Assembly: GCA_029975215.1 (NCBI GenBank)
Contig: JARKPO010000012.1
Span: 1-59,708, forward strand
DNA: 59,708 nucleotides
Source of the DNA: Levilinea sp.
Lineage (GTDB): Bacteria; Chloroflexota; Anaerolineae; Anaerolineales; Anaerolineaceae
Direction: 5' to 3'
Shown: one piece after another, positions 16,244 to 24,228 of the stretch
How the letters are laid out: every line of letters begins with the position of its first letter
How positions within the stretch are numbered: the first letter of the stretch is position 1
The notes under the pieces: generated by a model
Databases searched by the model: none
What the model was told of the DNA's origin: nothing
The model's input: only the letters and a program-made list of their open reading frames with translations
Made by a program: the position numbers and the translations under genes

Positions 16244-17325
16244 AATATACGATTGCTGGACAGACGATTGAATTTCAATGGGGCGACCACCTATGCGCTG
16301 GGGTTTTTGAACGCGAACTGCGGTACTATCCCCAATCCGACGCTCCAAGTGACTGTGTTGTGCGTTTGGTGGATACCCTGCCGGAGGCCGTGTCTGCGAA
16401 CCCCTCCACCTACCTGGAAACGGCGGATGGTTTCGGCATTCGCGGACAGCGGTATCAGGCAGTCTGGCACGAATCGGCCGACCCTTTGACGGTGGATTTC
16501 CGTTTTCCAGACGACCGCAAGTCGTGGATCCACAAGCTTTTGGGCATGCAGTTCACCCACCCCTACGAAGAAATCTCCCAGGTGTTTCATGAATCGGTGC
16601 TGGTCCCGACCCTTTTGATGTTTTTCAACCGAAAAGTGGCCGTGCTTCACGGTTCTGCCGTGCAGAACCCGCGCACCGGTGAGGTGATGATTCTTGGCGG
16701 TTCAGGGGGGATTGGCAAGACCTCTTCAGAACTTGCGCTGATCCTGGAGCGCGGGTTTCGGTTTTTGGCTGACGACCTGTCATTTGTAGATGCGCAGGGA
16801 ACTGTCTGGCCGAACTATGCCTTCCCCAAAATCTACGCGTACAATGTGCAGAATTCACCCGAGGTCTACCGGCGCTTATTCCAACAGCGCGGGCTGCTGG
16901 ACCGCTTCTGGTGGGAGGTGACCAAATTGCGCGGGTTAGAAACGGTGCGGCGGAGGGCTGACCTGAACACATTTTTTGGCGCGGAGCGGGTGGGCACGGG
17001 CGCAAAGCTGGGGCAGCTCAATATGTTGTTTCGCAGGCAAACAGAACGAATTCGCGTGGTGAACATCACCGCCCGCCAGGCCGTCGAGATGAATCTTGCT
17101 GTGATCCAGGGGGAATATAAAAATTTGGTGACCAGCCTGCACTGGCAGTCCTTCAACCGCGCGGTGCTGGGCGAGAAGGAGCCTCTCAGTACTGTTATGT
17201 TTACGAATTTGCAGGCCACCCTTTTGCGCGCTTTTGAACATGTGAATTGCCGGGTGATCGAAATTCCCTTTCATTTTCCAATTGCGCAGTTGCGCCAACA
17301 GTTAATACCGCTGCTGCTGGAATAA
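16240..17325 (+). CDS. HPr kinase/phosphorylase-like P-loop protein of a polysaccharide locus
   Basis: 361 residues. The second half reproduces the HprK core in order: VAVLHGSAV (with the conserved histidine, H137), a 9-residue spacer, the P-loop GGSGGIGKT (153-161) and RGFRFLADDLSFVD (the paired aspartates at 178-179). Classical HprK phosphorylates a serine of HPr in sugar-catabolite control, but this protein lacks the usual HprK N-terminal domain and C-terminal signature and is translationally coupled (ATGA) between a glycosyltransferase and a flippase. Such HprK-like proteins occur in exopolysaccharide and peptide-modification clusters, where the substrate is mostly unknown; a kinase acting on a sugar, lipid carrier or carrier protein is possible. 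Confidence 0.7.
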   Translation: MKYTIAGQTIEFQWGDHLCAGVFERELRYYPQSDAPSDCVVRLVDTLPEAVSANPSTYLETADGFGIRGQRYQAVWHESADPLTVDFRFPDDRKSWIHKLLGMQFTHPYEEISQVFHESVLVPTLLMFFNRKVAVLHGSAVQNPRTGEVMILGGSGGIGKTSSELALILERGFRFLADDLSFVDAQGTVWPNYAFPKIYAYNVQNSPEVYRRLFQQRGLLDRFWWEVTKLRGLETVRRRADLNTFFGAERVGTGAKLGQLNMLFRRQTERIRVVNITARQAVEMNLAVIQGEYKNLVTSLHWQSFNRAVLGEKEPLSTVMFTNLQATLLRAFEHVNCRVIEIPFHFPIAQLRQQLIPLLLE

Positions 17326-17329
17326 CTTT

Positions 17330-18697
17330 ATGAATCAAGACCCTGCTGGGCAGAGCAAACTCAATCTGAAGAAATTCCTCAAAGACAGCTACTACAATTT
17401 TGCCCGTCAAATTGCGGTATTGGTGTTTGGGTTAGCTATTTCTGCGTTGATTGCGCGCGGCCTGGGCGTGCACAACCAGGGCTTATATTCGATGGCCTTG
17501 CTGGTTCCTTTCACCATCACCACCTTTACCAGTTTTGGCATTTCGGGAGCCAATATCTACTACGCGGCGCGCGGCGAATTTGACCCGCGCCGGATGATCA
17601 GCACCAATATCATTCTGGTCAGCCTGTTGAGCGTGTTGAGCATCGCAGTCGGTTTTCTGGCGGCTGCTTCTGCTGGAAAGGTTTTGTTCCCGGGCGTCAC
17701 CGGATGGATTTTGGGCCTGGGCTTGCTGATCATCCCGGTGATCTTTATGCGCGATAACCTGCTTTCGATGCTGCAAGGCTTTCAGGATTTTAAAACCTAT
17801 AATGTTGCCCAGTTATACCCGCTGGCTTTTCAGATGGCCGCGGTGTATCTTTTCGTTTGGCGGTTGAGGATGGGGGTGGAAGGGGCTTTGCTTGCCTATC
17901 TGGTGGGCAACCTTTTGGGTGTTTGGATGATTTTGCGCCGCCTGCTGCAGATCACTGGCCCAATCTCGCGTAGTGAATTTTGCCTGGATATGGATATTGC
18001 GCGCAAGATGTGGAAATACGGCCTTCAGGCCTATCTTTCCAATGTGATCTCGTTCTTTAACCTGCGCGCTGATAAATACATCTTGAATTATCTGGCCGGG
18101 GGCGCCTCTTTGGGGATTTATGATATCGCGGTGCAGATGTCGGAACGGGTGTGGATGATTTCGCGCTCTGTGTCTACCGTGCTGCTTCCGCAGGTTACCT
18201 CGTTGGAAGAGAGTGATACAGATCGCCTGAAATTGACCACCTTTATGGTGCGCAATGTGTTCTGGGCCTCCTTTTTGGTCTGTTTGCTGATCTGGCCTTT
18301 GGCTGACCCGTTTGTGCTGATCGTGTATGGAAAAGCCTATGGGCAGGCCTCGATGGCCATCCAGTGGCTGCTGCCGGGGATCATCAGCCTGAGCGCTTCA
18401 CGGCTGCTTTCTGCGGATACAGCGGGGCGAGGCCGCCCAGAGATTAACACCATTGCCGCCTTCATTAGCCTGGTGATCAATCTGATCGCCAATCTATATT
18501 TTATCCCTCGCCTGGGGGTGGCAGGCGCCTCGCTATCTTCGTCCTTGTCATATACGCTGACTCTGGTGCTGCGGGTGATCATTTTTTCACGGATGACGGG
18601 CACAAGCTGGGGCAGCCTTTTTATCCTGACGCGGTCGGACTGGCTGTTTTGGAAAAAGGTTTTTGGTGCGCTGCGGGCGCGCCTGAGCTGGGGCTAA
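17330..18697 (+). CDS. Oligosaccharide flippase, Wzx/MVF type
   Basis: 455 residues with 12-14 membrane helices (for example AVLVFGLAISALIARGLG, GWILGLGLLIIPVIFMRD, SFLVCLLIWPLADPFVLIVYG). The early RGLGVHNQGLYSMALLVPF motif and the late PRLGVAGASLSSSLSYTL are typical of the polysaccharide-biosynthesis/MurJ-Wzx exporters that flip undecaprenyl-diphosphate-linked repeat units to the outer face. Located 4 bp after the HprK-like gene, it closes the first polysaccharide operon. No Wzy-named polymerase is identifiable by eye, but the membrane proteins at 5105 and 33805-37873 are candidates. Confidence 0.85.
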   Translation: MNQDPAGQSKLNLKKFLKDSYYNFARQIAVLVFGLAISALIARGLGVHNQGLYSMALLVPFTITTFTSFGISGANIYYAARGEFDPRRMISTNIILVSLLSVLSIAVGFLAAASAGKVLFPGVTGWILGLGLLIIPVIFMRDNLLSMLQGFQDFKTYNVAQLYPLAFQMAAVYLFVWRLRMGVEGALLAYLVGNLLGVWMILRRLLQITGPISRSEFCLDMDIARKMWKYGLQAYLSNVISFFNLRADKYILNYLAGGASLGIYDIAVQMSERVWMISRSVSTVLLPQVTSLEESDTDRLKLTTFMVRNVFWASFLVCLLIWPLADPFVLIVYGKAYGQASMAIQWLLPGIISLSASRLLSADTAGRGRPEINTIAAFISLVINLIANLYFIPRLGVAGASLSSSLSYTLTLVLRVIIFSRMTGTSWGSLFILTRSDWLFWKKVFGALRARLSWG

Positions 18698-18722
18698 AAA
18701 ACTCTCCACATATCAAAAAAAT

Positions 18723-18756
18723 TTATTTGCTTGCAGCGGTTGGGTGTTTATATAAT
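18723..18756 (+). promoter_or_regulatory. Promoter of ATP-grasp gene A with TTATTTGC box
   Basis: TTGCTT (18727-18732), an 18-bp spacer and a perfect TATAAT (18751-18756). The octamer TTATTTGC (18723-18730) overlaps the -35 and is preceded by a run of A. The start codon is 127 bp downstream of the -10, so a long leader is expected; it includes a small hairpin at 18833-18848. Confidence 0.7.
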
Positions 18757-18883
18757 GGGCCAGAAATCTCGGGCGCCGGTTCTGCTGACGTCTATGCGGC
18801 AAGAACACTGCATCTGCTGAGAAAAGCGGCGCTTTGGCGAAAACGCCGAGAGAAAACGATGACCCTGGAGAAAAAACAGCCCT

Positions 18884-20104
18884 ATGTTTCCAAAAAACTT
18901 TGATGCCCATTGGGCCGGTGGAACAGGCCCCATCCCTGTGGTTTTGGACGGTGCCTGGGTCAACAGCCTGGGGATTGTCCGCTCTCTGGCGGAGCTCGGC
19001 CTGAAATCACTGGTGATTCACTTCAACGCAAACGGCATCGGTTTGGCCTCGCGCTATGCGGTGGGGCTAACGGCCCCCAGCCCGTGGGACGACCCCGAAG
19101 GGTTGGTGGAACGGTTAGTGGAGGTGGGCCGGCGCCTGTCGCGCCCGGGGGTATTGCTGATCACCGACGATACCTATTTGACCGTTCTGGCGCGCGGACG
19201 TGAGCGCCTGGCCCCGTACTTCCGCTTTCCCTTTCCAGATGCCGAGACGCTGGCGTACTTGATGGACAAGACCCACCAGTACGAGACGGCTTTGCGGCTG
19301 GGGATCCCCATCCCGCGCTCGCTGCCGGTGCGTTGCGGGGAGACAGCGGCAGGTTGGCCCCAGGAGGCTTTTCCGGCTCTGGTAAAAGGGCTAAGTGGCA
19401 AGCAATTTTTTCACCGATTTGGCAAACAGACGATTCGGGTGGCCGACCGTGCATCCCTGGAGGCGGTGCTGGCCCAATGCAGCGACTTTGACGCCCTGGT
19501 GCAGGAGATTATCCCCGGCGGGGACGACGAGCTGTATGCCCTGGGGTGTTACATCAGTCCCGATCCCAAAAAGGAGCCGGTTTACTTCACCAGCCGCAAG
19601 CTGATCCAGATCCCGCCTTTCTTTGGGACCTGCAGCGTGGGGGAGAGCCTGCCTTGTGAACCGGTTGCTGTTCAAGGCCTTGAACTGCTGCGCGCACTGC
19701 GGTTCTACGGCGCGGCCCATGTGGAATTCAAACGCGACCCGCGCGACGGACAGTATAAGCTGATCGAGATCAACGCTCGTTTTTGGAAATCGCACGCTCT
19801 GGGGACGCCCTGCGGGGTGAATATCGCCGCCGCGGCCTACCTGGATATGGCTGGCCTGCCGCCGCTGCCCAAAGTGCCGCAGCGCAACGGGGTGCGTTGG
19901 ATGGTTTTTTCAGAGGCGGCTGTGCAGCGCATGATGGGCAATTCCGATATCCGCCTGGGGCGTATGCTGGCTTTCTTGCGCCCGCCTCTGGTGCACGGGC
20001 TGTGGAGCTGGCGCGACCCGCTGCCTTTCTTTCGCTACCTTGACCGTAAGCTGCAGGCAGCACTTCACCACAAACAGAATGAGGGGGCTCATTCCGCGTT
20101 TTAG
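18884..20104 (+). CDS. ATP-grasp ligase, copy A
   Basis: 406 residues. An N-terminal pre-ATP-grasp domain (VVLDGAWVNSLGIVRSLAEL) is followed by a central ATP-grasp fold: FPALVKGLSGKQFFHRFG holds the phosphate-binding lysine, DALVQEIIPGGDDEL the adenine-contacting stretch, and LIEINARFWKSHAL the magnesium-binding E-x-N. ATP-grasp enzymes join a carboxylate to an amine, thiol or similar group through an acyl phosphate. The substrates cannot be read from sequence; the closest general class is the CarB-like/D-aspartate-ligase-type uncharacterised group found in surface-glycan loci. It has its own promoter and is about 80% identical by hand count (about 82 differences in 406) to copy B at 23008, without gaps. 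It lies directly before an ABC uptake operon. Confidence 0.8.
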   Translation: MFPKNFDAHWAGGTGPIPVVLDGAWVNSLGIVRSLAELGLKSLVIHFNANGIGLASRYAVGLTAPSPWDDPEGLVERLVEVGRRLSRPGVLLITDDTYLTVLARGRERLAPYFRFPFPDAETLAYLMDKTHQYETALRLGIPIPRSLPVRCGETAAGWPQEAFPALVKGLSGKQFFHRFGKQTIRVADRASLEAVLAQCSDFDALVQEIIPGGDDELYALGCYISPDPKKEPVYFTSRKLIQIPPFFGTCSVGESLPCEPVAVQGLELLRALRFYGAAHVEFKRDPRDGQYKLIEINARFWKSHALGTPCGVNIAAAAYLDMAGLPPLPKVPQRNGVRWMVFSEAAVQRMMGNSDIRLGRMLAFLRPPLVHGLWSWRDPLPFFRYLDRKLQAALHHKQNEGAHSAF

Positions 20105-20162
20105 AAGAACGCTGCACTGCTGCTGATGGCAAAGCAAAGCTGCCTTCCTGTATCCAAAAAAC

Positions 20163-20195
20163 TTATTTGCTTTCAGGTACTCAAGCCTGTATAAT
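20163..20195 (+). promoter_or_regulatory. Promoter of the first ABC uptake operon with TTATTTGC box
   Basis: TTGCTT (20167-20172), a 17-bp spacer and TATAAT (20190-20195). The octamer TTATTTGC occupies 20163-20170, and the flanking bases are nearly identical to those at 18712-18736: an A-run before and a TTCAG/TGCAG after. The SBP start codon is 60 bp further, preceded by GAGGAGAG. Confidence 0.75.
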
Positions 20196-20255
20196 AATTC
20201 GGACACTCTGGCGGGTATCTGGCCGGATCCATTTAGTGTCTGAGGAGAGAAGCAT

Positions 20256-21308
20256 ATGAAGTTGTATCGGTTATTGGCGTCTTTGATTCTGGCGGCCGTT
20301 TTGCTGACGGCCTGCGCCCCGGCGGCGGCTCCGGCTGCGTCGGATGCGGCCCCCGCCCCCGCAGCGGATGCGCCCAAGCTGCGCATTGCGGAGCAGTTTG
20401 GCTTGGGCTACGCCATGCTGACGGTGGCTCGCGAACAGAAGATGTTTGAAAAATACCTGCCGGGTTTGCAGGTGGAATGGCAAACCTACGGCTCGGGTGG
20501 CGCGATCAATGAAGCCTTTGTGGCGGGTCAGGTGGACGCAGCGATCATGGGCATTCCCCCCTTCCTGATCGGTTGGGACAAGGGCATTCCGTGGAAAGTA
20601 GCTTCGGGCGTGTGCGTGATGCCACTGGGTTTGCAGACCTATAAAGACGAAATCCAGAGCCTGAAGGATTTCAAAGAAGGTGATAAGATCGCCTATCCGG
20701 CTCCCGGCTCCATTCAGCACATTTTGCTCTCGATGGCAGCGGAAAAAGAGCTGGGCAGTGCCACGGCATTGGATGATTTTGGTGTGGCCATGGCCCACCC
20801 CGATGCAGCGGCAGCCTTGATCAGCCAGAAGGACATCTCAGCACACTTCACTTCGCCTCCTTACAACTTCCAGGAACTGAGCGCTCCGGGTATCCGCCAG
20901 ATTGTGGACGGCACCCAGGCATTTGGCTCCGATTTCAGTTTCCTGGTGGCGGTGGCCTCCAAAGACCTGTACGAAAAGAACCCCCAGGTGTACGCGGCCT
21001 TTGTTTTGGGCCTGAGCGATGCGGCGGCCTTCATCAACGAACAGCCTGAAGCTGCAGCCAAGATTCTGGCCCCCACCTTCAAGCTGGATGAAGCCACCAC
21101 CCTGAAATACCTCACCTGGCCAGGCATGAACTACACCACCACCCCCTACGGCTTGATGGGTTTCTCCGACTTCATGGTCAAAGCTGGATACATCAAGAAT
21201 GCGCCTAAGTCAGTGAGCGATATTGCATGGTATAATGTCGTTTCGACGGTCGGCAAAATGCAGGGTGAGACCCCCTCAGCTTTGGAGAAATTGCAATACC
21301 GCCCGTAA
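20256..21308 (+). CDS. ABC transporter substrate-binding lipoprotein (NMT1/SsuA/TauA-like)
   Basis: 350 residues. A lipoprotein signal ends in LLTAC with the modified cysteine at position 20, followed by an Ala/Pro-rich tether (to about 42). The mature part has the periplasmic-binding fold of the nitrate/sulfonate/taurine/thiamine-precursor group: an early YAMLTVAREQKMFEKY segment, EAFVAGQVDAAIMGIPPF and the hinge-region LGLSDAAAFINEQPEAAAKIL. It lacks the cysteine cluster of the THI5 type, so the ligand stays open. It is the first gene of an operon with a permease and an ATPase, with its own strong promoter, and lies between two ATP-grasp paralogues, which suggests the imported compound could be a ligase substrate. 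Confidence 0.85.
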   Translation: MKLYRLLASLILAAVLLTACAPAAAPAASDAAPAPAADAPKLRIAEQFGLGYAMLTVAREQKMFEKYLPGLQVEWQTYGSGGAINEAFVAGQVDAAIMGIPPFLIGWDKGIPWKVASGVCVMPLGLQTYKDEIQSLKDFKEGDKIAYPAPGSIQHILLSMAAEKELGSATALDDFGVAMAHPDAAAALISQKDISAHFTSPPYNFQELSAPGIRQIVDGTQAFGSDFSFLVAVASKDLYEKNPQVYAAFVLGLSDAAAFINEQPEAAAKILAPTFKLDEATTLKYLTWPGMNYTTTPYGLMGFSDFMVKAGYIKNAPKSVSDIAWYNVVSTVGKMQGETPSALEKLQYRP

Positions 21309-21325
21309 CCGCTGCTGGTATCTAA

Positions 21326-21385
21326 ACCTACAGACTGACATAAGCAGATGCCACGCCAGGTTGTGCGTGGCTCTGTTTATGTAGG
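21326..21385 (+). promoter_or_regulatory. Extended mRNA stem-loop between binding-protein and permease genes
   Basis: An 11-bp stem (21338-21348 with 21372-21382, one G-T pair) continues into an inner 6-bp stem CCACGC/GCGTGG (21351-21356 with 21365-21370) with an 8-nt loop. There is no T-run after it. Stable hairpins at this place in binding-protein operons commonly protect the upstream message and reduce downstream transcription, giving excess binding protein. Confidence 0.6.
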
Positions 21386-21398
21386 CCGGGATGAGACG

Positions 21399-22199
21399 AT
21401 GAATCAGAAGCCTTCGCTGTGGAAAAACCACACCTTTCGACAGGTGTTGTTTGTGCTGGCCTTTCTGGCCGTTTGGGAAATTGTAGCCCTGAGCAAGATT
21501 TACCCGGCCTTGCTGTTCCCCGACTTAGTTTCCATCTTTAAAGCTTTGGTGGAATCCACCGCCAGCGGCGAGATGGTGCAGCGCACCTGGTATTCGCTAT
21601 ACCTGATCTTGATGGGGTTAGGCATTGGGCTGCTCATCTCTTTCGTGATGGTGGCTCTGGCGATGGTTTCGGATATCTTTGCGGATTTCATGGAAGCTAT
21701 GGTGGCGATTAACCACCCGCTGCCGGGTGTGGCATTGCTGCCCATCACCCTGCTGTGGTTTGGCTCCGGCGAATGGGGCATCATCTTTGTGCTGGTGCAT
21801 TCGGTGGTCTGGCCGATGATGCTGAACACCTATGCCGGTTTCCGTTCAGTCTCGCGCACTCAGTTGGAGGTGGGGCGCAACATCGGCCTGCGCGGGCTGC
21901 GGCTGGTCACCTCGGTGATGGTTCCAGCGGCCTTTCCCTACATTTTCACCGGCCTCAAAATCTCATGGGCGCGCGCCTGGCGCTCCCTGGTGGCGGCGGA
22001 GATGATCTTCGGCGCTTCGGGTAAGGACGGCGGCCTGGGCTGGCTCATCTATCAGCGGCGATTCTTCCTGGATACGCCCGGTGTGTTCGCGGCCCTGGGC
22101 GTGATCATCTTGATCGGCATCATTGTGGAAAGCGGTTTGTTCACCCAGTTAGAAAAGCGCACCGTGCAGCGTTGGGGCATGGTGGTGACGAGGAGCTAA
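21399..22199 (+). CDS. ABC transporter permease (SsuC/TauC-like)
   Basis: 266 residues with about six membrane helices. The cytoplasmic EAA loop that contacts the ATPase reads EVGRNIGLRGLRLVTSVMVP, and AFPYIFTGLKISWARAWRSL follows, as in nitrate/sulfonate/taurine permeases. ATG 21399 is chosen because the upstream in-frame extension to 21348 lies within the stem-loop; the ribosome-binding site is weak. The ATPase gene starts 2 bp after the stop. The membrane partner for the binding protein at 20256 forms a homodimer, since only one permease is in this operon. Confidence 0.85.
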   Translation: MNQKPSLWKNHTFRQVLFVLAFLAVWEIVALSKIYPALLFPDLVSIFKALVESTASGEMVQRTWYSLYLILMGLGIGLLISFVMVALAMVSDIFADFMEAMVAINHPLPGVALLPITLLWFGSGEWGIIFVLVHSVVWPMMLNTYAGFRSVSRTQLEVGRNIGLRGLRLVTSVMVPAAFPYIFTGLKISWARAWRSLVAAEMIFGASGKDGGLGWLIYQRRFFLDTPGVFAALGVIILIGIIVESGLFTQLEKRTVQRWGMVVTRS

Positions 22200-22201
22200 G
22201 C

Positions 22202-23002
22202 ATGGCCGGACGCATGAAGGTGGAACATTTATGGGTGCGTTTTGCAGGAGAACACGGTGAGGTGCAGGCGCTGGAGGATATCGATTTCAGCGTGGAACCG
22301 GGAGAATTTATCACTGTGCTGGGGCCGTCGGGCTGCGGAAAAAGCACCCTCATCCGCTCGATCGCGGGCTTTCAGAAGCCGGAGAAAGGGCGCATTTTGG
22401 TGGGCGAGCGCGAAGTGTCTGAACCAGGGCCAGACCGGCTGATGGTCTTTCAGGAATTTGACCAGCTCTTTCCCTGGCGCACGGTGCTGGGCAATTTGAC
22501 CTATGCGCTGAAGGTGAAAGGCGTGGCCAAAGCCGAGCGTGAAGAAACCGCCCGCCGCTTTATCCGCATGGTGGGGCTGGAGGGCTTTGAAAAGGCCTTT
22601 CCGCACCAGCTTTCAGGCGGCATGAAGCAGCGCGGGGCTATTGCGCGTTCGCTGGCCCTGAACCCAGAGATTTTGCTGATGGATGAGCCGTTTGGCAGCC
22701 TGGACGCGCAGACGCGTGCCATTTTGCAGGCGGAATTGGTACGCATCTGGCAGGATGTAGGCTCGACCATCATTTTCATCACGCATAATATCCAGGAAGC
22801 GATTCTGCTGGGCGACCGGGTGATTGTGATGGGCACGCGCCCTGGGACGATTAAGAAGATCGTGCCGGTGCCGCTGGCGCGCCCGCGCCTGCCGGAGACA
22901 CCCGAGTTCATGGCTTTGTGGCATGAATTGTACGGCCTGTTGGAAGTGCAGCGCTTTGGCGAGAACAGCAAGTTGGAGTCGTTGGTCTCAGGAAAAGATT
23001 AG
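22202..23002 (+). CDS. ABC transporter ATPase (SsuB/TauB-like)
   Basis: 266 residues. Walker A GPSGCGKST, Q-loop region MVFQEFDQLFPWRTVLGN, signature LSGGMKQRGAIARSLAL, Walker B ILLMDEPFGSLD and the switch histidine in IIFITHNIQEA are all intact. It powers the importer of the operon starting at 20256. AGGAG stands six bases before ATG 22202. The ATP-grasp copy B start follows 5 bp after the stop, so the ligase is translated from the same message. Confidence 0.9.
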   Translation: MAGRMKVEHLWVRFAGEHGEVQALEDIDFSVEPGEFITVLGPSGCGKSTLIRSIAGFQKPEKGRILVGEREVSEPGPDRLMVFQEFDQLFPWRTVLGNLTYALKVKGVAKAEREETARRFIRMVGLEGFEKAFPHQLSGGMKQRGAIARSLALNPEILLMDEPFGSLDAQTRAILQAELVRIWQDVGSTIIFITHNIQEAILLGDRVIVMGTRPGTIKKIVPVPLARPRLPETPEFMALWHELYGLLEVQRFGENSKLESLVSGKD

Positions 23003-23007
23003 CATTC

Positions 23008-24228
23008 ATGTTTCCAAAGAACTTTGACGCACATTGGGCCAGAGGAACGAACCCCATCCCGGTGGTCTTGGACGGCGGCTGGGTCAACAGCCTGGGTATT
23101 GTCCGTTCGCTGGCGGAGTTGGGCCTGAAGTCGGTGGTGATCCATTCGAAGCCCGATGGTGTGGGGCTGGCTTCGCGCTACGCGGTGGGACTGACGGCCC
23201 CCAGCCCGTGGGATGACCCTGAGGGGTTGGTGGAACGGTTGGTGGAGGTGGGTCAGCGCCTGCCGCGCCCAGGGGTACTGCTGATCACCGACGACACCTA
23301 TTTGATGACCCTGGCGCGCGGACGTGAGCGCCTGGCCCCGTACTTCCGCTTCACCTTTCCAGATGCCGAAACGCTGGCGTTCATGTTGGATAAGCAAAAC
23401 CAGTACGACGCAGCCCTGCGGTTGGGGGTTCCCGTCCCGCGCTCGCTGCCAGTGCGCTGCGGGGAGATGGGGGCGGAGTGGCCGCGGGAGGCTTTTCCGG
23501 CGCTGGTGAAGGGCCTGAGCGGCAAGCAGTTTTTTCATGTGTTCGGCAAGCAAACCATTGTAGTGCAGGACGGCGCCGCCCTGGAAGCGGTGCTGGCCCA
23601 GTGCAGCGGTTTGGACGCTCTGGTGCAGGAGCTGATCCCCGGCGGGGACGACGAACTGTACACCCTGGGGAGCTATGTCAGCCCTGACCCCGATAAAGAG
23701 CCGGTGGTCTTCACCGGCCGCAAGCTGATCCAAATTCCGCCTTTTTCGGGCACGTGCAGTGTGGGGGAGAGCGTGGCCTGTGATGAGATCATCCAGTACG
23801 GCGTTGACCTGCTGCGCGCTTTTCATTTTTACGGCATTGCCCAGGTGGAGTTTAAACGCGACCCGCGCGACGGGCAGTATAAGCTGATCGAGATCAACGG
23901 CCGCTTCTGGAAATGGCACGCCCTGGGGGTGCCCTGCGGTGTGAATATCGCCGCCGCGGCCTACCTGGATATGGCCGGCCTGCCGCCGCTGCCCAAAGTG
24001 CCGCAGCGCAACGGGGTGCGCTGGGTGGCTTTTTCAGAGGCGGCTGTGCAGCGTCTGATGGGCAAATCCGACAACCGCTTGCGCCGTATGCTGCCTTTCC
24101 TGCGCCCGCCGGTGATGCATGGGCTGTGGAGCTGGCACGACCCGCAGCCTTTTTTTCGATACCTGCAAAACAAAGCCCAATCTTTCTTTCACGCCAAACC
24201 TCATGAAGATTCTCATTCCGCAGTCTAA
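23008..24228 (+). CDS. ATP-grasp ligase, copy B (paralogue of copy A)
   Basis: 406 residues, the same length as copy A at 18884 and collinear with it throughout. The N-terminus MFPKNFDAHWA, the ATP-binding LVKGLSGKQFFHVFG, ELIPGGDDEL and the metal site LIEINGRFWKWHAL are conserved. Differences cluster in residues 43-52, around 260-285 (SVACDEIIQYG against SLPCEPVAVQG) and at the C-terminus, so substrate preference may have diverged while catalysis is kept. Unlike copy A it has no promoter of its own and is the fourth gene of the ABC operon. The end overlaps the third ATP-grasp gene by 26 bp. Copies A and B form 1.2-kb direct repeats around the transporter genes. Confidence 0.8.
   Translation: MFPKNFDAHWARGTNPIPVVLDGGWVNSLGIVRSLAELGLKSVVIHSKPDGVGLASRYAVGLTAPSPWDDPEGLVERLVEVGQRLPRPGVLLITDDTYLMTLARGRERLAPYFRFTFPDAETLAFMLDKQNQYDAALRLGVPVPRSLPVRCGEMGAEWPREAFPALVKGLSGKQFFHVFGKQTIVVQDGAALEAVLAQCSGLDALVQELIPGGDDELYTLGSYVSPDPDKEPVVFTGRKLIQIPPFSGTCSVGESVACDEIIQYGVDLLRAFHFYGIAQVEFKRDPRDGQYKLIEINGRFWKWHALGVPCGVNIAAAAYLDMAGLPPLPKVPQRNGVRWVAFSEAAVQRLMGKSDNRLRRMLPFLRPPVMHGLWSWHDPQPFFRYLQNKAQSFFHAKPHEDSHSAV

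Noticed and set aside
20256..21308. Specific assignment as taurine, nitrate, thiamine-precursor or riboflavin uptake
   Set aside because: The binding proteins of both systems show only general family motifs; naming a ligand would be a guess.
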